Assembly (NCBI GenBank): GCA_040881785.1 | Contig: JBBECO010000199.1 | Coordinates: forward strand, 1-64,000 | Source of the DNA: JACDCA01 sp040881785 | Lineage (GTDB): Bacteria; Acidobacteriota; Vicinamibacteria; Vicinamibacterales; 2-12-FULL-66-21 | Length of the DNA stretch: 64,000 nucleotides | Direction of reading: 5' to 3' | Shown: positions 1 to 7,744 of the stretch, in pieces | Layout: each line of letters begins with the position of its first letter | How positions within the stretch are numbered: the first letter of the stretch is position 1 | The notes under the pieces: model-generated | Database searches by the model: none | Told to the model about the DNA's origin: nothing | What the model saw: the letters and a program-made list of their open reading frames with translations, nothing else | Position numbers and translations under genes: made by a program

Positions 1-182
1 CGTTCGGACTGCTGCACGAGGGTAGCCGCGCCGTGCAGGTGATCATCGACGCCGATCTGCGCACGGCCGATCGGCTGATCTTTCACCCGAACATCAACAC
101 CGCGAGTGTGACGATCTCATTCGGGGACCTGGAGAAGTTCCTGGCGTCGAGGGGGAACCGGGTCAGGCACTTGGCAGTGTAG
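1..182 (+). CDS. YbaK/ProX-type aminoacyl-tRNA deacylase, C-terminal fragment
   Basis: Only the last 59 codons are in the window; the reading frame enters at base 3 and ends with TAG at 180-182. The visible segment begins FGLLHEG, continues through VIIDADL and FHPNINTASVTIS, and ends in an FL-S-RG tail. This matches the end of the YbaK/EbsC/ProX family, which hydrolyses mischarged aminoacyl-tRNA in trans. Family assignment rests on this fragment only, so substrate (Cys-tRNAPro or Ala-tRNAPro) cannot be told. The stop codon lies inside a TGTAG motif that begins a hairpin element, so the present C-terminus may have been set by that element. Confidence 0.7.
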   Translation, partial: FGLLHEGSRAVQVIIDADLRTADRLIFHPNINTASVTISFGDLEKFLASRGNRVRHLAV

Positions 183-208
183 GTCTTCCGCCTGAAGGCG
201 GAAGCCAC
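178..208. repeat. TGTAG-led hairpin element
   Basis: TGTAG at 178-182 is followed by a perfect 8-bp stem, CTTCCGCC (185-192) and GGCGGAAG (197-204), with a TGAA loop. There is no T-run on either strand, so it is not a standard intrinsic terminator. Four similar elements, a GTAG motif followed by a different palindrome, occur near 11641, 21942, 36576 and 47469. It lies between the convergent ends of the YbaK-type gene and typA. Confidence 0.6.
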
Positions 209-220
209 AAGCTACTGAAA

Positions 221-260
221 AACCGCATCCTGCACTCCGCACCCCGCATCCCGCACCCCG
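221..260. repeat. Heptad array, consensus NCCCGCA
   Basis: Consecutive 7-base words are AACCGCA, TCCTGCA, CTCCGCA, CCCCGCA and TCCCGCA (221-255), then a partial CCCCG. It directly follows the sequence CTGAAAAAC, downstream of the TGTAG hairpin. It ends within one base of the typA stop codon. Confidence 0.6.
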
Positions 261-2102
261 TTACTCCGTGCTCTTCTTCGGGCGCATGTTCGGCTGCAGG
301 ATCCGCTTGCGGATGCGGATGTTGTGCGGCGTCACCTCGACCAGCTCGTCCTCGTTGATCCACTCGATGGCCTGCTCGAGGCCGAGCCTGCGGGGCGGAA
401 TCAGGCGGACGGCTTCGTCGGCGCCGGACGAGCGCATGTTCGTCTGCTTCTTTTCCTTCGTGACGTTCACGTCCATGTCGGACGCGCGGGCATTTTCGCC
501 GATGATCATGCCCTCGTACACCGTGGTCGTCGGGTCGATGAAGATCTCGCCGCGCTCCTGGAGGTTCCAGATCGCGAACGCCGTCGCCACACCCGTGCGG
601 TCGGCGACCAGCGCGCCGGTCGCCCGCGCCGCGATGGCGCCGTGCCACGGCTCCCAGCCCGCGAACAGCGTGTTCATGATCCCCGTGCCCCTGGTGTCGG
701 TCAGGAACTGCGAGCGGAAGCCGATCAGCCCGCGGGCGGGAATGCGGAACTCGAGGCGGACTCGGCCGCTCCCGTGATTGACCATCTTCGTCATCGTCCC
801 GCGGCGGATGCCGATGGCCGCGATGACGACGCCCTGGAACTCCTCGGCGACGTCGATGATGAGCTCTTCCACCGGCTCCATCACTTTGCCGTTGACCTCC
901 TTCGTGACGATGTCGGGGCGCGAGACCTGGAGCTCGAAGCCTTCCCGGCGCATCATCTCGATGAGGATCGACAGCTGCAGCTCTCCGCGGCCGAGCACTT
1001 TCATCTGTTCGGGTGAGTCGGTCGGCTCGACGCGGATCGAGACGTTGCCGAGCAGCTCGCGATCCAGGCGGTCCTTGATCTGCCGGGAGGTCACGTACGT
1101 CCCGTCGCGGCCAGACATCGGGGAGGTGTTGACGCCGAAGATCATCGACACCGTCGGCTCGTCCACCGCGATCGGCGGCATCGCCATCTGGTGCTCGAGG
1201 TCCGCGATCGTCTCGCCGATCGTAATGTCTTCGATGCCGGCCAGGCAGACGATGTCGCCGGCGGCGGCCTCGGTGATGTCCACGCGCTTGAGCCCGTCGA
1301 ACGCCATGAGCTTCGTCACGCGGGTTTCGTGCACCTTGCCTTCCAGCTTGCACACGACGACCGGATCGCCGATCTTCACGCGTCCGTTGAAGATCCGGCC
1401 GATCGCGATCCGCCCGAGGTAGTCGCTCGAATCAAGGTTCGCCACGAGCATCTGGAGCGGCGCATCCGGATCCCCCTTCGGCGGCGGCACGGCCTCGAGG
1501 ATGGCGTCGAAGAGCGGCCGAAGGTCCACGCCGGCCGTCTCCATCGACGCGCTCGATGTGCCGGAGCGCGCGCTCGTGTAGAGGATGGGAAAGTCGAGCT
1601 GCTCCTCGGCCGCGTCGAGGTCGATGAAGAGGTCGAACACCTCGTTGACGACCTCCTGGATCCGCGCATCGGGCCGGTCGATCTTGTTGATGACGACGAT
1701 CGGCGTGAGCCGGCGTTCGAGCGCCTTGCGCAGCACGAACCGCGTCTGCGGCAGCGGGCCTTCCGAGGCGTCGACGAGCAGCAGGACGCCGTCCACCATC
1801 GACAGCACGCGCTCGACCTCGCCGCCGAAATCGGCGTGGCCCGGCGTGTCCACGATGTTGATGAGGTGGTCCTTGTAGTGGACGGCGGTGTTCTTGGCGA
1901 GGATCGTGATGCCGCGCTCGCGCTCGAGATCGGTATTGTCCATCGCGCGCTCGACGACGCGCTCGTTCGCCCGGAAGGTCCCGCTCTGCGCCAGCAGGGC
2001 ATCGACCAGGGTGGTCTTGCCATGATCGACGTGCGCGATGATGGCGACGTTGCGTAACAGCTGATTGGCCACTGTAGAGACGGTCTTGGTGTGCGCGGGC
2101 AT
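261..2102 (-). CDS. typA: TypA/BipA ribosome-associated GTPase
   Basis: A 613-residue translational GTPase of the EF-G superfamily, which acts on the ribosome in stress and late subunit assembly. The GTP-binding motifs are clear: AHVDHGKT (23-30), RGIT (63-66), DTPG (85-88) and NKID (139-142), followed by the EF-Tu domain II, EF-G-like domains and the BipA-specific C-terminal region. Length is normal for the family. An ATG at 2102 is preferred over an in-frame start 63 bases upstream, because the upstream codons fall in a repeat array (2119-2168). No strong ribosome binding site is visible. Confidence 0.95.
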   Translation of the reverse strand: MPAHTKTVSTVANQLLRNVAIIAHVDHGKTTLVDALLAQSGTFRANERVVERAMDNTDLERERGITILAKNTAVHYKDHLINIVDTPGHADFGGEVERVLSMVDGVLLLVDASEGPLPQTRFVLRKALERRLTPIVVINKIDRPDARIQEVVNEVFDLFIDLDAAEEQLDFPILYTSARSGTSSASMETAGVDLRPLFDAILEAVPPPKGDPDAPLQMLVANLDSSDYLGRIAIGRIFNGRVKIGDPVVVCKLEGKVHETRVTKLMAFDGLKRVDITEAAAGDIVCLAGIEDITIGETIADLEHQMAMPPIAVDEPTVSMIFGVNTSPMSGRDGTYVTSRQIKDRLDRELLGNVSIRVEPTDSPEQMKVLGRGELQLSILIEMMRREGFELQVSRPDIVTKEVNGKVMEPVEELIIDVAEEFQGVVIAAIGIRRGTMTKMVNHGSGRVRLEFRIPARGLIGFRSQFLTDTRGTGIMNTLFAGWEPWHGAIAARATGALVADRTGVATAFAIWNLQERGEIFIDPTTTVYEGMIIGENARASDMDVNVTKEKKQTNMRSSGADEAVRLIPPRRLGLEQAIEWINEDELVEVTPHNIRIRKRILQPNMRPKKSTE

Positions 2103-2118
2103 CCCTACAGTGTACCGT

Positions 2119-2168
2119 GCAATGCTGAAGTCTGAATGGTGAATGCTGAATTCAGACTTCAGCATTGC
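2119..2168. repeat. Mirrored heptad array forming a 19-bp inverted repeat
   Basis: Four 7-base words run left to right: TGCTGAA (2123), GTCTGAA (2130), TGGTGAA (2137) and TGCTGAA (2144). Two reverse-complement words follow, TTCAGAC (2151) and TTCAGCA (2158). The outer parts form perfect 19-bp arms at 2119-2137 and 2150-2168 around a 12-base centre. It occupies the gap between the typA start and the end of the outer-membrane protein gene, so it would be transcribed as a long hairpin. Confidence 0.75.
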
Positions 2169-2180
2169 CCCGGCTCACCT

Positions 2181-2747
2181 TCACCGCTTGATCCAGAAGG
2201 TGAGCCCACCGTAGAGCCGCCAGTGGTCGGGGGCGACGTCGTTGACCTGGAAGCGACGGATGTCGCCGCGCGCGAGCACGCGGTCTCCGACCGGCACTTT
2301 GACGCCGCCGCCGATGTTCCAGGCGACCTCGGTGCTGGAGCCGATCGGGTCGGCCGCCGGATCGACGACGTCGAAGCTCGGGCTGGACCGCTCCCAGCCC
2401 AGACCGGCCGTCGCGTAGGGGGTCACGCGTGGCACGTCGAAGTGGAACACGACGTTCGCGTTGATGTTCGTCAGCGACCAGTCCAGGTTGTCGTCATCCC
2501 CCGCCACGTCGAACACCCGGGCGACTTCGACCTCGAATCCCAGGTTCTTCGTCCAGTCATAGGCGACGGCGCCGCCGATCCCCAGGCTGCTGCCGAGGTC
2601 GTTCGACGTGCCGAACGACACGCTCAGAAAGGGTGTAACGGTTACCGTGTTGGGCTCGGCTACCGATTGCGCCAGGGCGACTGATGGGACGAGTGTCAAC
2701 GCCCCGACGAGCGCACTGCCAGTGATGAATGTCCGAAAAAGACGCAT
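2181..2747 (-). CDS. Outer-membrane beta-barrel protein
   Basis: A 188-residue protein with a Sec signal peptide (MRLFRTFITGSALVGALTLV, cleavage likely after AlaLeuAlaGln near residue 24). Alternating hydrophobic strands follow, typical of an 8-stranded barrel: PFLSVSFG, GIGGAVAYDW, LGFEVEVARVF, NANVVFHF, PYATAGLGWE, WNIGGGVKV, LARGDIRRF and WRLYGGLTF. The start at 2747 is chosen because it begins the signal peptide and has a GGAGG site 6 bases upstream. Such barrels resemble OprF/OmpW-like porins, but no specific function can be read. It is divergent from the sigma factor operon. Confidence 0.75.
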   Translation of the reverse strand: MRLFRTFITGSALVGALTLVPSVALAQSVAEPNTVTVTPFLSVSFGTSNDLGSSLGIGGAVAYDWTKNLGFEVEVARVFDVAGDDDNLDWSLTNINANVVFHFDVPRVTPYATAGLGWERSSPSFDVVDPAADPIGSSTEVAWNIGGGVKVPVGDRVLARGDIRRFQVNDVAPDHWRLYGGLTFWIKR

Positions 2748-2794
2748 TCTGCCTCCGAAAAAGAAGAACCGTGTTGAACCCCGCCTACGCCAAG

Positions 2795-2897
2795 GCTTCG
2801 GCGAGTCAGGCTGTGGCCTGTGATGTTTGACGTAGCCGGAAGCAAAGTGGCTGCCCCGCCTTCGCGCCGGGCTCAAAACCGCTTCGGCGAGGCAGGC
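2795..2897. repeat. Direct repeat in the divergent intergenic region
   Basis: Two 17-base copies differing at one position, GCTTCGGCGAGTCAGGC at 2795-2811 and GCTTCGGCGAGGCAGGC at 2881-2897, lie 69 bases apart. They sit between the barrel gene (minus) and the sigma factor gene (plus). Their role is unknown; paired operators or remnants of a dispersed repeat are both possible. Confidence 0.45.
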
Positions 2898-2974
2898 TTG
2901 CAGACCCGATCAACCAATCCCCGGTGGCCTGCGTCATATTGGTGACACAGTTATGCGAGGGGAACGGAGCAGAC

Positions 2975-2989
2975 GCGAGTGAGACTCGC
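2975..2989 (+). other. Small hairpin just upstream of the sigma factor start
   Basis: GCGAGT (2975-2980) and ACTCGC (2984-2989) pair around a GAG loop, 11 bases before the ATG at 3001. No good Shine-Dalgarno sequence is visible between it and the start, so it could limit ribosome access. The regulatory role is inference. Confidence 0.3.
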
Positions 2990-3000
2990 CGGCGGCGTGC

Positions 3001-3576
3001 ATGACGCCTGACACCGACCTGGTCAACCGGGCGGCCGGGGGTGACCACACCGCCTTCCACCTCCTCGTCGAGCGGCATCGCGCGATGGTGTACCGCGTGG
3101 CCTACCAGTTCGCGGGCAACCATCACGACGCCGAAGACATTGCGCAGGAGGTCTTCATCAAGGTGTATCGGTCGCTCGACCGCTTCCGCCAGGATGCGCA
3201 GCTCACTTCGTGGATGTATCGCATCGTCATGAACGCCTGCATCGACCACAAGCGCCGCCACGCACCGGCCGGCGCCGCCCCGTTCGGAGAAGAAGCCGAA
3301 CTGAAAATGCTGAATACGCCAGAAACACGACCGGGACCTGAAGAACGGGCCTACGCGGGCGAGCTGGGGGACGTCCTCGAGCAGGAGATCCAGCGGCTCC
3401 CGCCAGGGCAGCGGCTCGTCTTCGTCATGCGCCACCATCAGGGGCTCAAGCTCGGAGAGATCGCCGATGCGCTGGGGCTGGCCGAGGGCACGGTGAAGCG
3501 ACAGCTTCACGCCGCCGTCCACCGCCTGCGGCAGGCGCTGACCGTCGCCAACGTCACTACCGGGGGGGCGGCATGA
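3001..3576 (+). CDS. ECF-type RNA polymerase sigma factor (sigma-E-like)
   Basis: A 191-residue sigma-70 family protein of ECF size. Region 2 spans about 20-87 with the DAEDIAQEVFIKVYRSL signature (43-59) and the aromatic WMYRIVMNA helix (71-79). Region 4 spans about 125-180 with a helix-turn-helix at LGEIADALGLAEGTVKRQLH (151-170). It is the first gene of a three-gene operon. Its stop overlaps the start of a zinc-finger protein by four bases, the usual layout for a sigma factor and its cognate anti-sigma factor. The signal sensed cannot be told from sequence. Confidence 0.9.
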   Translation: MTPDTDLVNRAAGGDHTAFHLLVERHRAMVYRVAYQFAGNHHDAEDIAQEVFIKVYRSLDRFRQDAQLTSWMYRIVMNACIDHKRRHAPAGAAPFGEEAELKMLNTPETRPGPEERAYAGELGDVLEQEIQRLPPGQRLVFVMRHHQGLKLGEIADALGLAEGTVKRQLHAAVHRLRQALTVANVTTGGAA

Positions 3577-4376
3577 GCGCCTGCAGCGTGCAGGAGACCG
3601 GCACGATCGAGCTGTACTTCTACGGCGAGCTCGAGCCCGCGGTGCACGAGGACGTCCGGGAGCATCTGGCGCGGTGCCGCGAATGCGCGCAGGCGCTCGA
3701 CGAGCTGCGGGTGATCCGGTCCGTGCTGGCGACGCGACCGGACGTCGCCGAGCCGGCCTCTGGCGACTGGGGTGCGTTCATGCAGCGCCTGGATGCGGCC
3801 GTGCATCGAGACGCGCCCGCCGCGCAGGTCGCCACGTTCGAGCGCCCGGCTCGGGCCGCGCACCGACCGCTCGTGGGGCTCCTGGCCATGGCGGCGCTGC
3901 TCGCGATCGTCGCCATGAGCGTGTTCATGGTGTCGCGTGCAGGCCGGACCGCGCTGACCGGTGACGAGCCGCTCGCGCCGGCCTCCGTCGCGACCGGGGG
4001 GGGTGTGGGTGGCGGCGATCAGACGATCCAGGCGGCGCTCACGTCGGTCGGGGCTCAGCACTTCGAGCGCTCGAAGCTGGTCGTGCTGGGCCTGGCGGCG
4101 AAAGAACCGGCGGCCGGAGGCGCGTCGGACTGGGCGTACGAGCGCGAGCTCGCGACCTCGCTGTTGAACGACACCCGACTGTACCGGCAGGCCGCGGAAC
4201 GGCGAGGGCTGACGTCGCTTGCCGGGGTGATGCGCGACCTCGAGATCGTGCTGCTGCAGGCCTCGATGGCCGAAGCCGCCGACACCGCGGCACTGCCGCA
4301 GATCCAGCGCCTGATCCAGAAGCGCGGACTCGTCGAGAAAATGGACGTCGCAGGTACGACAGGAATACTTCCATGA
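3573..4376 (+). CDS. Membrane-bound zinc-finger anti-sigma factor
   Basis: A 267-residue protein starting with a putative zinc-finger (zf-HC2) domain; the motif H31-x3-C35-x2-C38 is visible in HLARCREC. A single membrane segment is predicted at about 99-120 (LVGLLAMAALLAIVAMSVFMV), giving a cytoplasmic zinc finger and a periplasmic domain of about 145 residues. The translational overlap with the ECF sigma factor gene supports direct control of that factor. The periplasmic domain resembles no sensor I recognise. Confidence 0.8.
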   Translation: MSACSVQETGTIELYFYGELEPAVHEDVREHLARCRECAQALDELRVIRSVLATRPDVAEPASGDWGAFMQRLDAAVHRDAPAAQVATFERPARAAHRPLVGLLAMAALLAIVAMSVFMVSRAGRTALTGDEPLAPASVATGGGVGGGDQTIQAALTSVGAQHFERSKLVVLGLAAKEPAAGGASDWAYERELATSLLNDTRLYRQAAERRGLTSLAGVMRDLEIVLLQASMAEAADTAALPQIQRLIQKRGLVEKMDVAGTTGILP

Positions 4377-5575
4377 AACAGTTGTTGATCGGGATGGCGC
4401 TTGCGGCGATCATGGCCGCCCCTTCGGCCGTGCGGGCCGGCGAACCGGGCGACTCGCAGCGGCTCGAGCGGGCGAAGGACCTGATTGCCGACGAGCAATG
4501 GGAACGCGCGATCGAACAGTTGAAGGCAGCCGCCGCCGATCCGAAGGAGCGCAGCAAGGACGAAGCGCTGTTCTGGCTCGCGCACAGCCAGCACCAGGCG
4601 CGCGACCTGGCCGCCGCCCTCCAGACCATCGCGGAGCTGGAGCGCCGTCATGCCTCGAGCCGCTGGGTGAAGCCGGCGAACTCGCTGCGGGTCGAGATCG
4701 CCCAGAAGCTGCAGCGGACGGACGTGTTATGGATGACGGCTGCTCCCCCGGCGCCTCCAGGCCCCCCATCCGCGATGCCTCCGGCGCGCGCGCCTCAGCC
4801 GGCCGCGCCTCGATCGGCGCCGCCGGTGGCCGTGCCGGCCCCCGGCAAGCCGCCTCTGCCGCCGGCGAAACCTGCGGCCGGGGGGCTGCCGGCGCCTCCG
4901 CCGCGATTGTCCACGCTCTTGATCCCGGAAGGCTGGTCGCCGGACACGAACCTCCGGATCCAGGCGCTCGGCAGTCTGATCCAGACCGACGCGACACGCG
5001 TCATCCCGATGCTCCGCGAGATCGCACTCGAGAGCGGCAATCCCAGAGAGGCCAGCCGCGCCGTGTTCGTGCTGGCCCAGTCGGGAAACCCGGAGGCGCA
5101 TTCGACGGTCGTCGACGTCGCGCGCCGCGGCGCCGAGGTGGTCCGGATCGCCGCCGTCCGGGAGCTGGGCCGCTTTGGCGGGCCGGCCGTCTCGGACGAA
5201 CTGGTGAAGCTGTACGGCGTCAGTTCCGAGCGGGTGAAGTATCAGGTCGTCAACGCGCTGGGCGATCGCGCGGCGACGAGCGCGCTGCTGCGCATCGCCC
5301 AGACCGAATCGAATCGCCGGCTGCAGGAACGCGCCATCGTCCGGATCGGGCAGGCGGGCGGGAGTGAACAGCTGCGGCGCTTCTACACGAAGGCGCGTCC
5401 CGAGCTGAAGCACCCGATCATCAACGGGCTCTTCAACGCCCGCGCCGTCGAGGAGTTGATCTACATCGCCGGTCGGGAGCGCGACGCGCGGATCCGCAGC
5501 GAGGTCCTGACGAGGCTGAGGCTGCTCAACACGGTCAAGGCCCGCGAGTACCTCGAAAAGCAGTCGAAGAAATAA
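4373..5575 (+). CDS. Exported TPR-like/HEAT-repeat protein of the ECF operon
   Basis: A 400-residue protein with a Sec signal peptide (1-22, MKQLLIGMALAAIMAAPSAV). Residues 28-115 look like TPR helices (RAKDLIADEQWERAIEQLK, EALFWLAHSQHQ). An Ala/Pro-rich linker spans about 123-178, and HEAT-like helical repeats cover about 185-395 (the repeated IRIQALGSLI, RASRAVFVLAQSG, RIAAVRELGRFG pattern). The start overlaps the anti-sigma gene by four bases, so the three genes form one operon. A periplasmic scaffold or signal-relay role is plausible but unproven. Confidence 0.7.
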   Translation: MKQLLIGMALAAIMAAPSAVRAGEPGDSQRLERAKDLIADEQWERAIEQLKAAAADPKERSKDEALFWLAHSQHQARDLAAALQTIAELERRHASSRWVKPANSLRVEIAQKLQRTDVLWMTAAPPAPPGPPSAMPPARAPQPAAPRSAPPVAVPAPGKPPLPPAKPAAGGLPAPPPRLSTLLIPEGWSPDTNLRIQALGSLIQTDATRVIPMLREIALESGNPREASRAVFVLAQSGNPEAHSTVVDVARRGAEVVRIAAVRELGRFGGPAVSDELVKLYGVSSERVKYQVVNALGDRAATSALLRIAQTESNRRLQERAIVRIGQAGGSEQLRRFYTKARPELKHPIINGLFNARAVEELIYIAGRERDARIRSEVLTRLRLLNTVKAREYLEKQSKK

Positions 5576-5623
5576 GCAACATCCGAAAACTCTTACGAAT
5601 CCGGAAACGGGGATCGTGGGCGG

Positions 5624-5651
5624 CGGCGGCCGGACAGGAGATTGGCCGCCG
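5624..5651. other. GC-rich hairpin upstream of the Rieske gene
   Basis: CGGCGGCC (5624-5631) pairs perfectly with GGCCGCCG (5644-5651) around a 12-base loop. It follows the stop of the HEAT-repeat gene at 5575 and could act as a terminator. There is only a short TTT after it, so this is uncertain. Confidence 0.35.
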
Positions 5652-5700
5652 TTTGCCCGCGTCGCTCAGCTGGCCCCGGGTTCGCACAAGGATTTTCGCG

Positions 5701-6153
5701 ATGCACCGTCGGCGGGCGCTCGTTCTCTTCGTCAATTCGGTCGTCGCCCTGATCGGTAGCCTCCTGGCAGCCGTACTCGGCGCGTTCGCGCTGCGTCCCC
5801 TGCGGACCGATGACGGCCGGTGGATCTCCGCGGGCCGGGTCGGCGCCCTGACGCCCCATGTGCCGGTGCCCCGCGTGCTCTCCCTCTCGCGGCAGGACGG
5901 CTGGTACCGCGCGCGCGCGCGCGAAACCGTCTTCCTCGTCTGGGACGGCCGGACGACCGTGCACGCGCTGTCGGCCACCTGCACGCATCTCGGGTGCCGG
6001 GTCCGCTGGGACGTCCCGTCCACCCGATTCCGGTGTCCCTGTCATGGCGGCGTGTTCGATGCCCGGGGCGCGGTTGTCGAAGGCCCCCCGCCGCGTCCGC
6101 TCGACCGCGTCGAGGTGCGGGTCGATGCCGGCACCGTGCTGGTGCGTCTGTGA
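5701..6153 (+). CDS. Rieske 2Fe-2S subunit of a cytochrome bc complex
   Basis: A 150-residue protein with one N-terminal membrane anchor (about 6-33) and a Rieske domain. Box I is CTHLGC (94-99) and box II is CPCHGG (112-117). The expected cluster ligands are Cys94, His96, Cys112 and His115, with a Cys99-Cys114 disulfide. The ATG at 5701 is chosen over one 48 bases upstream because AAGGA lies 8 bases before it. The stop overlaps the GTG start of the cytochrome b gene, so the two subunits are translationally coupled. It would carry electrons from quinol to cytochrome c at the inner membrane. Confidence 0.92.
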   Translation: MHRRRALVLFVNSVVALIGSLLAAVLGAFALRPLRTDDGRWISAGRVGALTPHVPVPRVLSLSRQDGWYRARARETVFLVWDGRTTVHALSATCTHLGCRVRWDVPSTRFRCPCHGGVFDARGAVVEGPPPRPLDRVEVRVDAGTVLVRL

Positions 6154-7721
6154 TCCGGTTGTTCGACTGGCTCCATTCGCGCACCGGCTTCCGCTCTGCG
6201 CGTCACGCGTTGCTCGACGAGCCGCTGCCGCCCGGCACCGGCTGGTTCTTCACGCTCGGCAGCGTGCTGCTCGCGCTGCTCGCCGTGCAGCTGCTCACCG
6301 GCGCGTTCCTCACGCTGTTCTACGCGCCCACGCCAGACCACGCCTACGACAGCATTCGCTTCATCATCAGCACGGCGCCGGGCCGGATCGTCCGCGGACT
6401 GCACCACTACGGCGCCAGCTTCCTGGTGGTCGTCGTCGTGCTGCACATGGTCCGCGTCGTCCTGTTCGGGTCGTACAAGCCGCCGCGCGAAGCGACCTGG
6501 CTGTCAGGGCTCCTGCTGTTTGCGCTCATCCTGGCGTTTTCGCTCACCGGGTACCTGCTGCCATGGGATCAGCGGGCGTACTGGGCGACGGTGGTGACCA
6601 TCAACATTTCGCGCCTGACGCCGGGGGCCGGCGACCTGCTCGCCGGTGTGCTGCAGGGAGGGGCCTCGATCGGGGCGCTCACGCTCACACGGTGGTACGC
6701 GCTGCACGTGATTTTTCTTCCGGCCGCGCTCACCGGGCTCGTGCTCCTGCATCTGGTCCTGATGCGGAAGCATGGGATCTCGGGTCCCGTCCGACCGCGC
6801 CACGGGGACGCCGTTCCGTTCTTCCCGCGGCAGGCCGCGCGCGACACGGCCGTCATCGCCGTGGTGCTGATGGCGCTGAGCGCGTTCGCGTGGAACGGTG
6901 CGCCCCCGCTCGACGCGCCGGCCGATCCCGCGGACGCGACCTATGTTCCGCGTCCCGAGTGGTATTTTCTGGGTCTCTTTCAGCTGCTGAGGTACTTCCC
7001 GGGCAAGTGGGAGCTCGTCGGCACGCTGCTCGTGCCCGGCCTCGTGGCGGGGTTTCTTGCGCTGCTGCCCTGGATCGACCGCGGGCCCGTGCGCGACCCT
7101 CGGCGCCGTCCGCTGGTCGTGGGCGTCTTCCTGCTGGGACTGGCGGCCGCCGCGGGCCTGACGGCGCTCGGCTGGCGAGACCGCCCCACGGCCGCCGCCG
7201 ATGCACAGGCGTGGTCATTGCGGGAGATCGGCGGACGGGCGTTCGCACAGCGCGCCGGCTGCCGTACGTGTCACGCGCTTGAGGGGCTCAGCGATCCGCT
7301 CGAGGGGATGCCGCTGACGCGCGGTCCGGAATGGCTGACGGGACACATCGAGGATCCTGAGATGATTGCGCCGGGGCTGCGCGAGCCCCCGGCGGGGGTG
7401 GGGGAGCGCGAAGCCGCCGCGATGGTGGCCTATGTGCGCAAGCTGTCGCGCGCGCCGTATCCGGGCGTCGATGCCCGTACCGAAACGGCCGCTGTGGTGT
7501 TCGCCCGCTTCTGCGTCGGCTGTCATGTCGTGGACGGCGACGGCGGGACGGACGGCCCGGATCTCTCGGCGATCGGCGCCACGCGCGATGTCGCGTTTCT
7601 GAAGCGGCTCATCGCGGACCCGGAGTCGGTGGATCCCGACGCCGAGATGCCCTCATTCGTCCGTCGGCTCAGACCGGCCGAGCTCGAGGCGATCGCCGAG
7701 TATCTTGCGGCGCGAAGGTAG
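6150..7721 (+). CDS. Cytochrome b fused to a C-terminal dihaem cytochrome c domain
   Basis: A 523-residue GTG-start gene overlapping the Rieske stop. The b-haem ligands are His85 and His99 in one helix, and His186 and His201 in another. The second pair has 14 intervening residues, as in cytochrome b6. PEWY (269-272), the quinol-oxidation-site motif, lies in the part equivalent to subunit IV. After the last membrane helices come two c-haem sites, CRTCH (371-375) and CVGCH (455-459). The protein thus joins b6, subunit IV and a dihaem c electron acceptor in one chain. With the Rieske protein it should form a minimal quinol:acceptor oxidoreductase. Confidence 0.9.
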   Translation: MIRLFDWLHSRTGFRSARHALLDEPLPPGTGWFFTLGSVLLALLAVQLLTGAFLTLFYAPTPDHAYDSIRFIISTAPGRIVRGLHHYGASFLVVVVVLHMVRVVLFGSYKPPREATWLSGLLLFALILAFSLTGYLLPWDQRAYWATVVTINISRLTPGAGDLLAGVLQGGASIGALTLTRWYALHVIFLPAALTGLVLLHLVLMRKHGISGPVRPRHGDAVPFFPRQAARDTAVIAVVLMALSAFAWNGAPPLDAPADPADATYVPRPEWYFLGLFQLLRYFPGKWELVGTLLVPGLVAGFLALLPWIDRGPVRDPRRRPLVVGVFLLGLAAAAGLTALGWRDRPTAAADAQAWSLREIGGRAFAQRAGCRTCHALEGLSDPLEGMPLTRGPEWLTGHIEDPEMIAPGLREPPAGVGEREAAAMVAYVRKLSRAPYPGVDARTETAAVVFARFCVGCHVVDGDGGTDGPDLSAIGATRDVAFLKRLIADPESVDPDAEMPSFVRRLRPAELEAIAEYLAARR

Positions 7722-7744
7722 AAGGGGACATATCATTCTGAGAC

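Noticed and set aside
185..204. TGTAG hairpins considered as intrinsic terminators
   Set aside because: None is followed by a T-run, and one lies inside a coding sequence, so they are treated as repeats. The only clear terminator is at 30109-30139.
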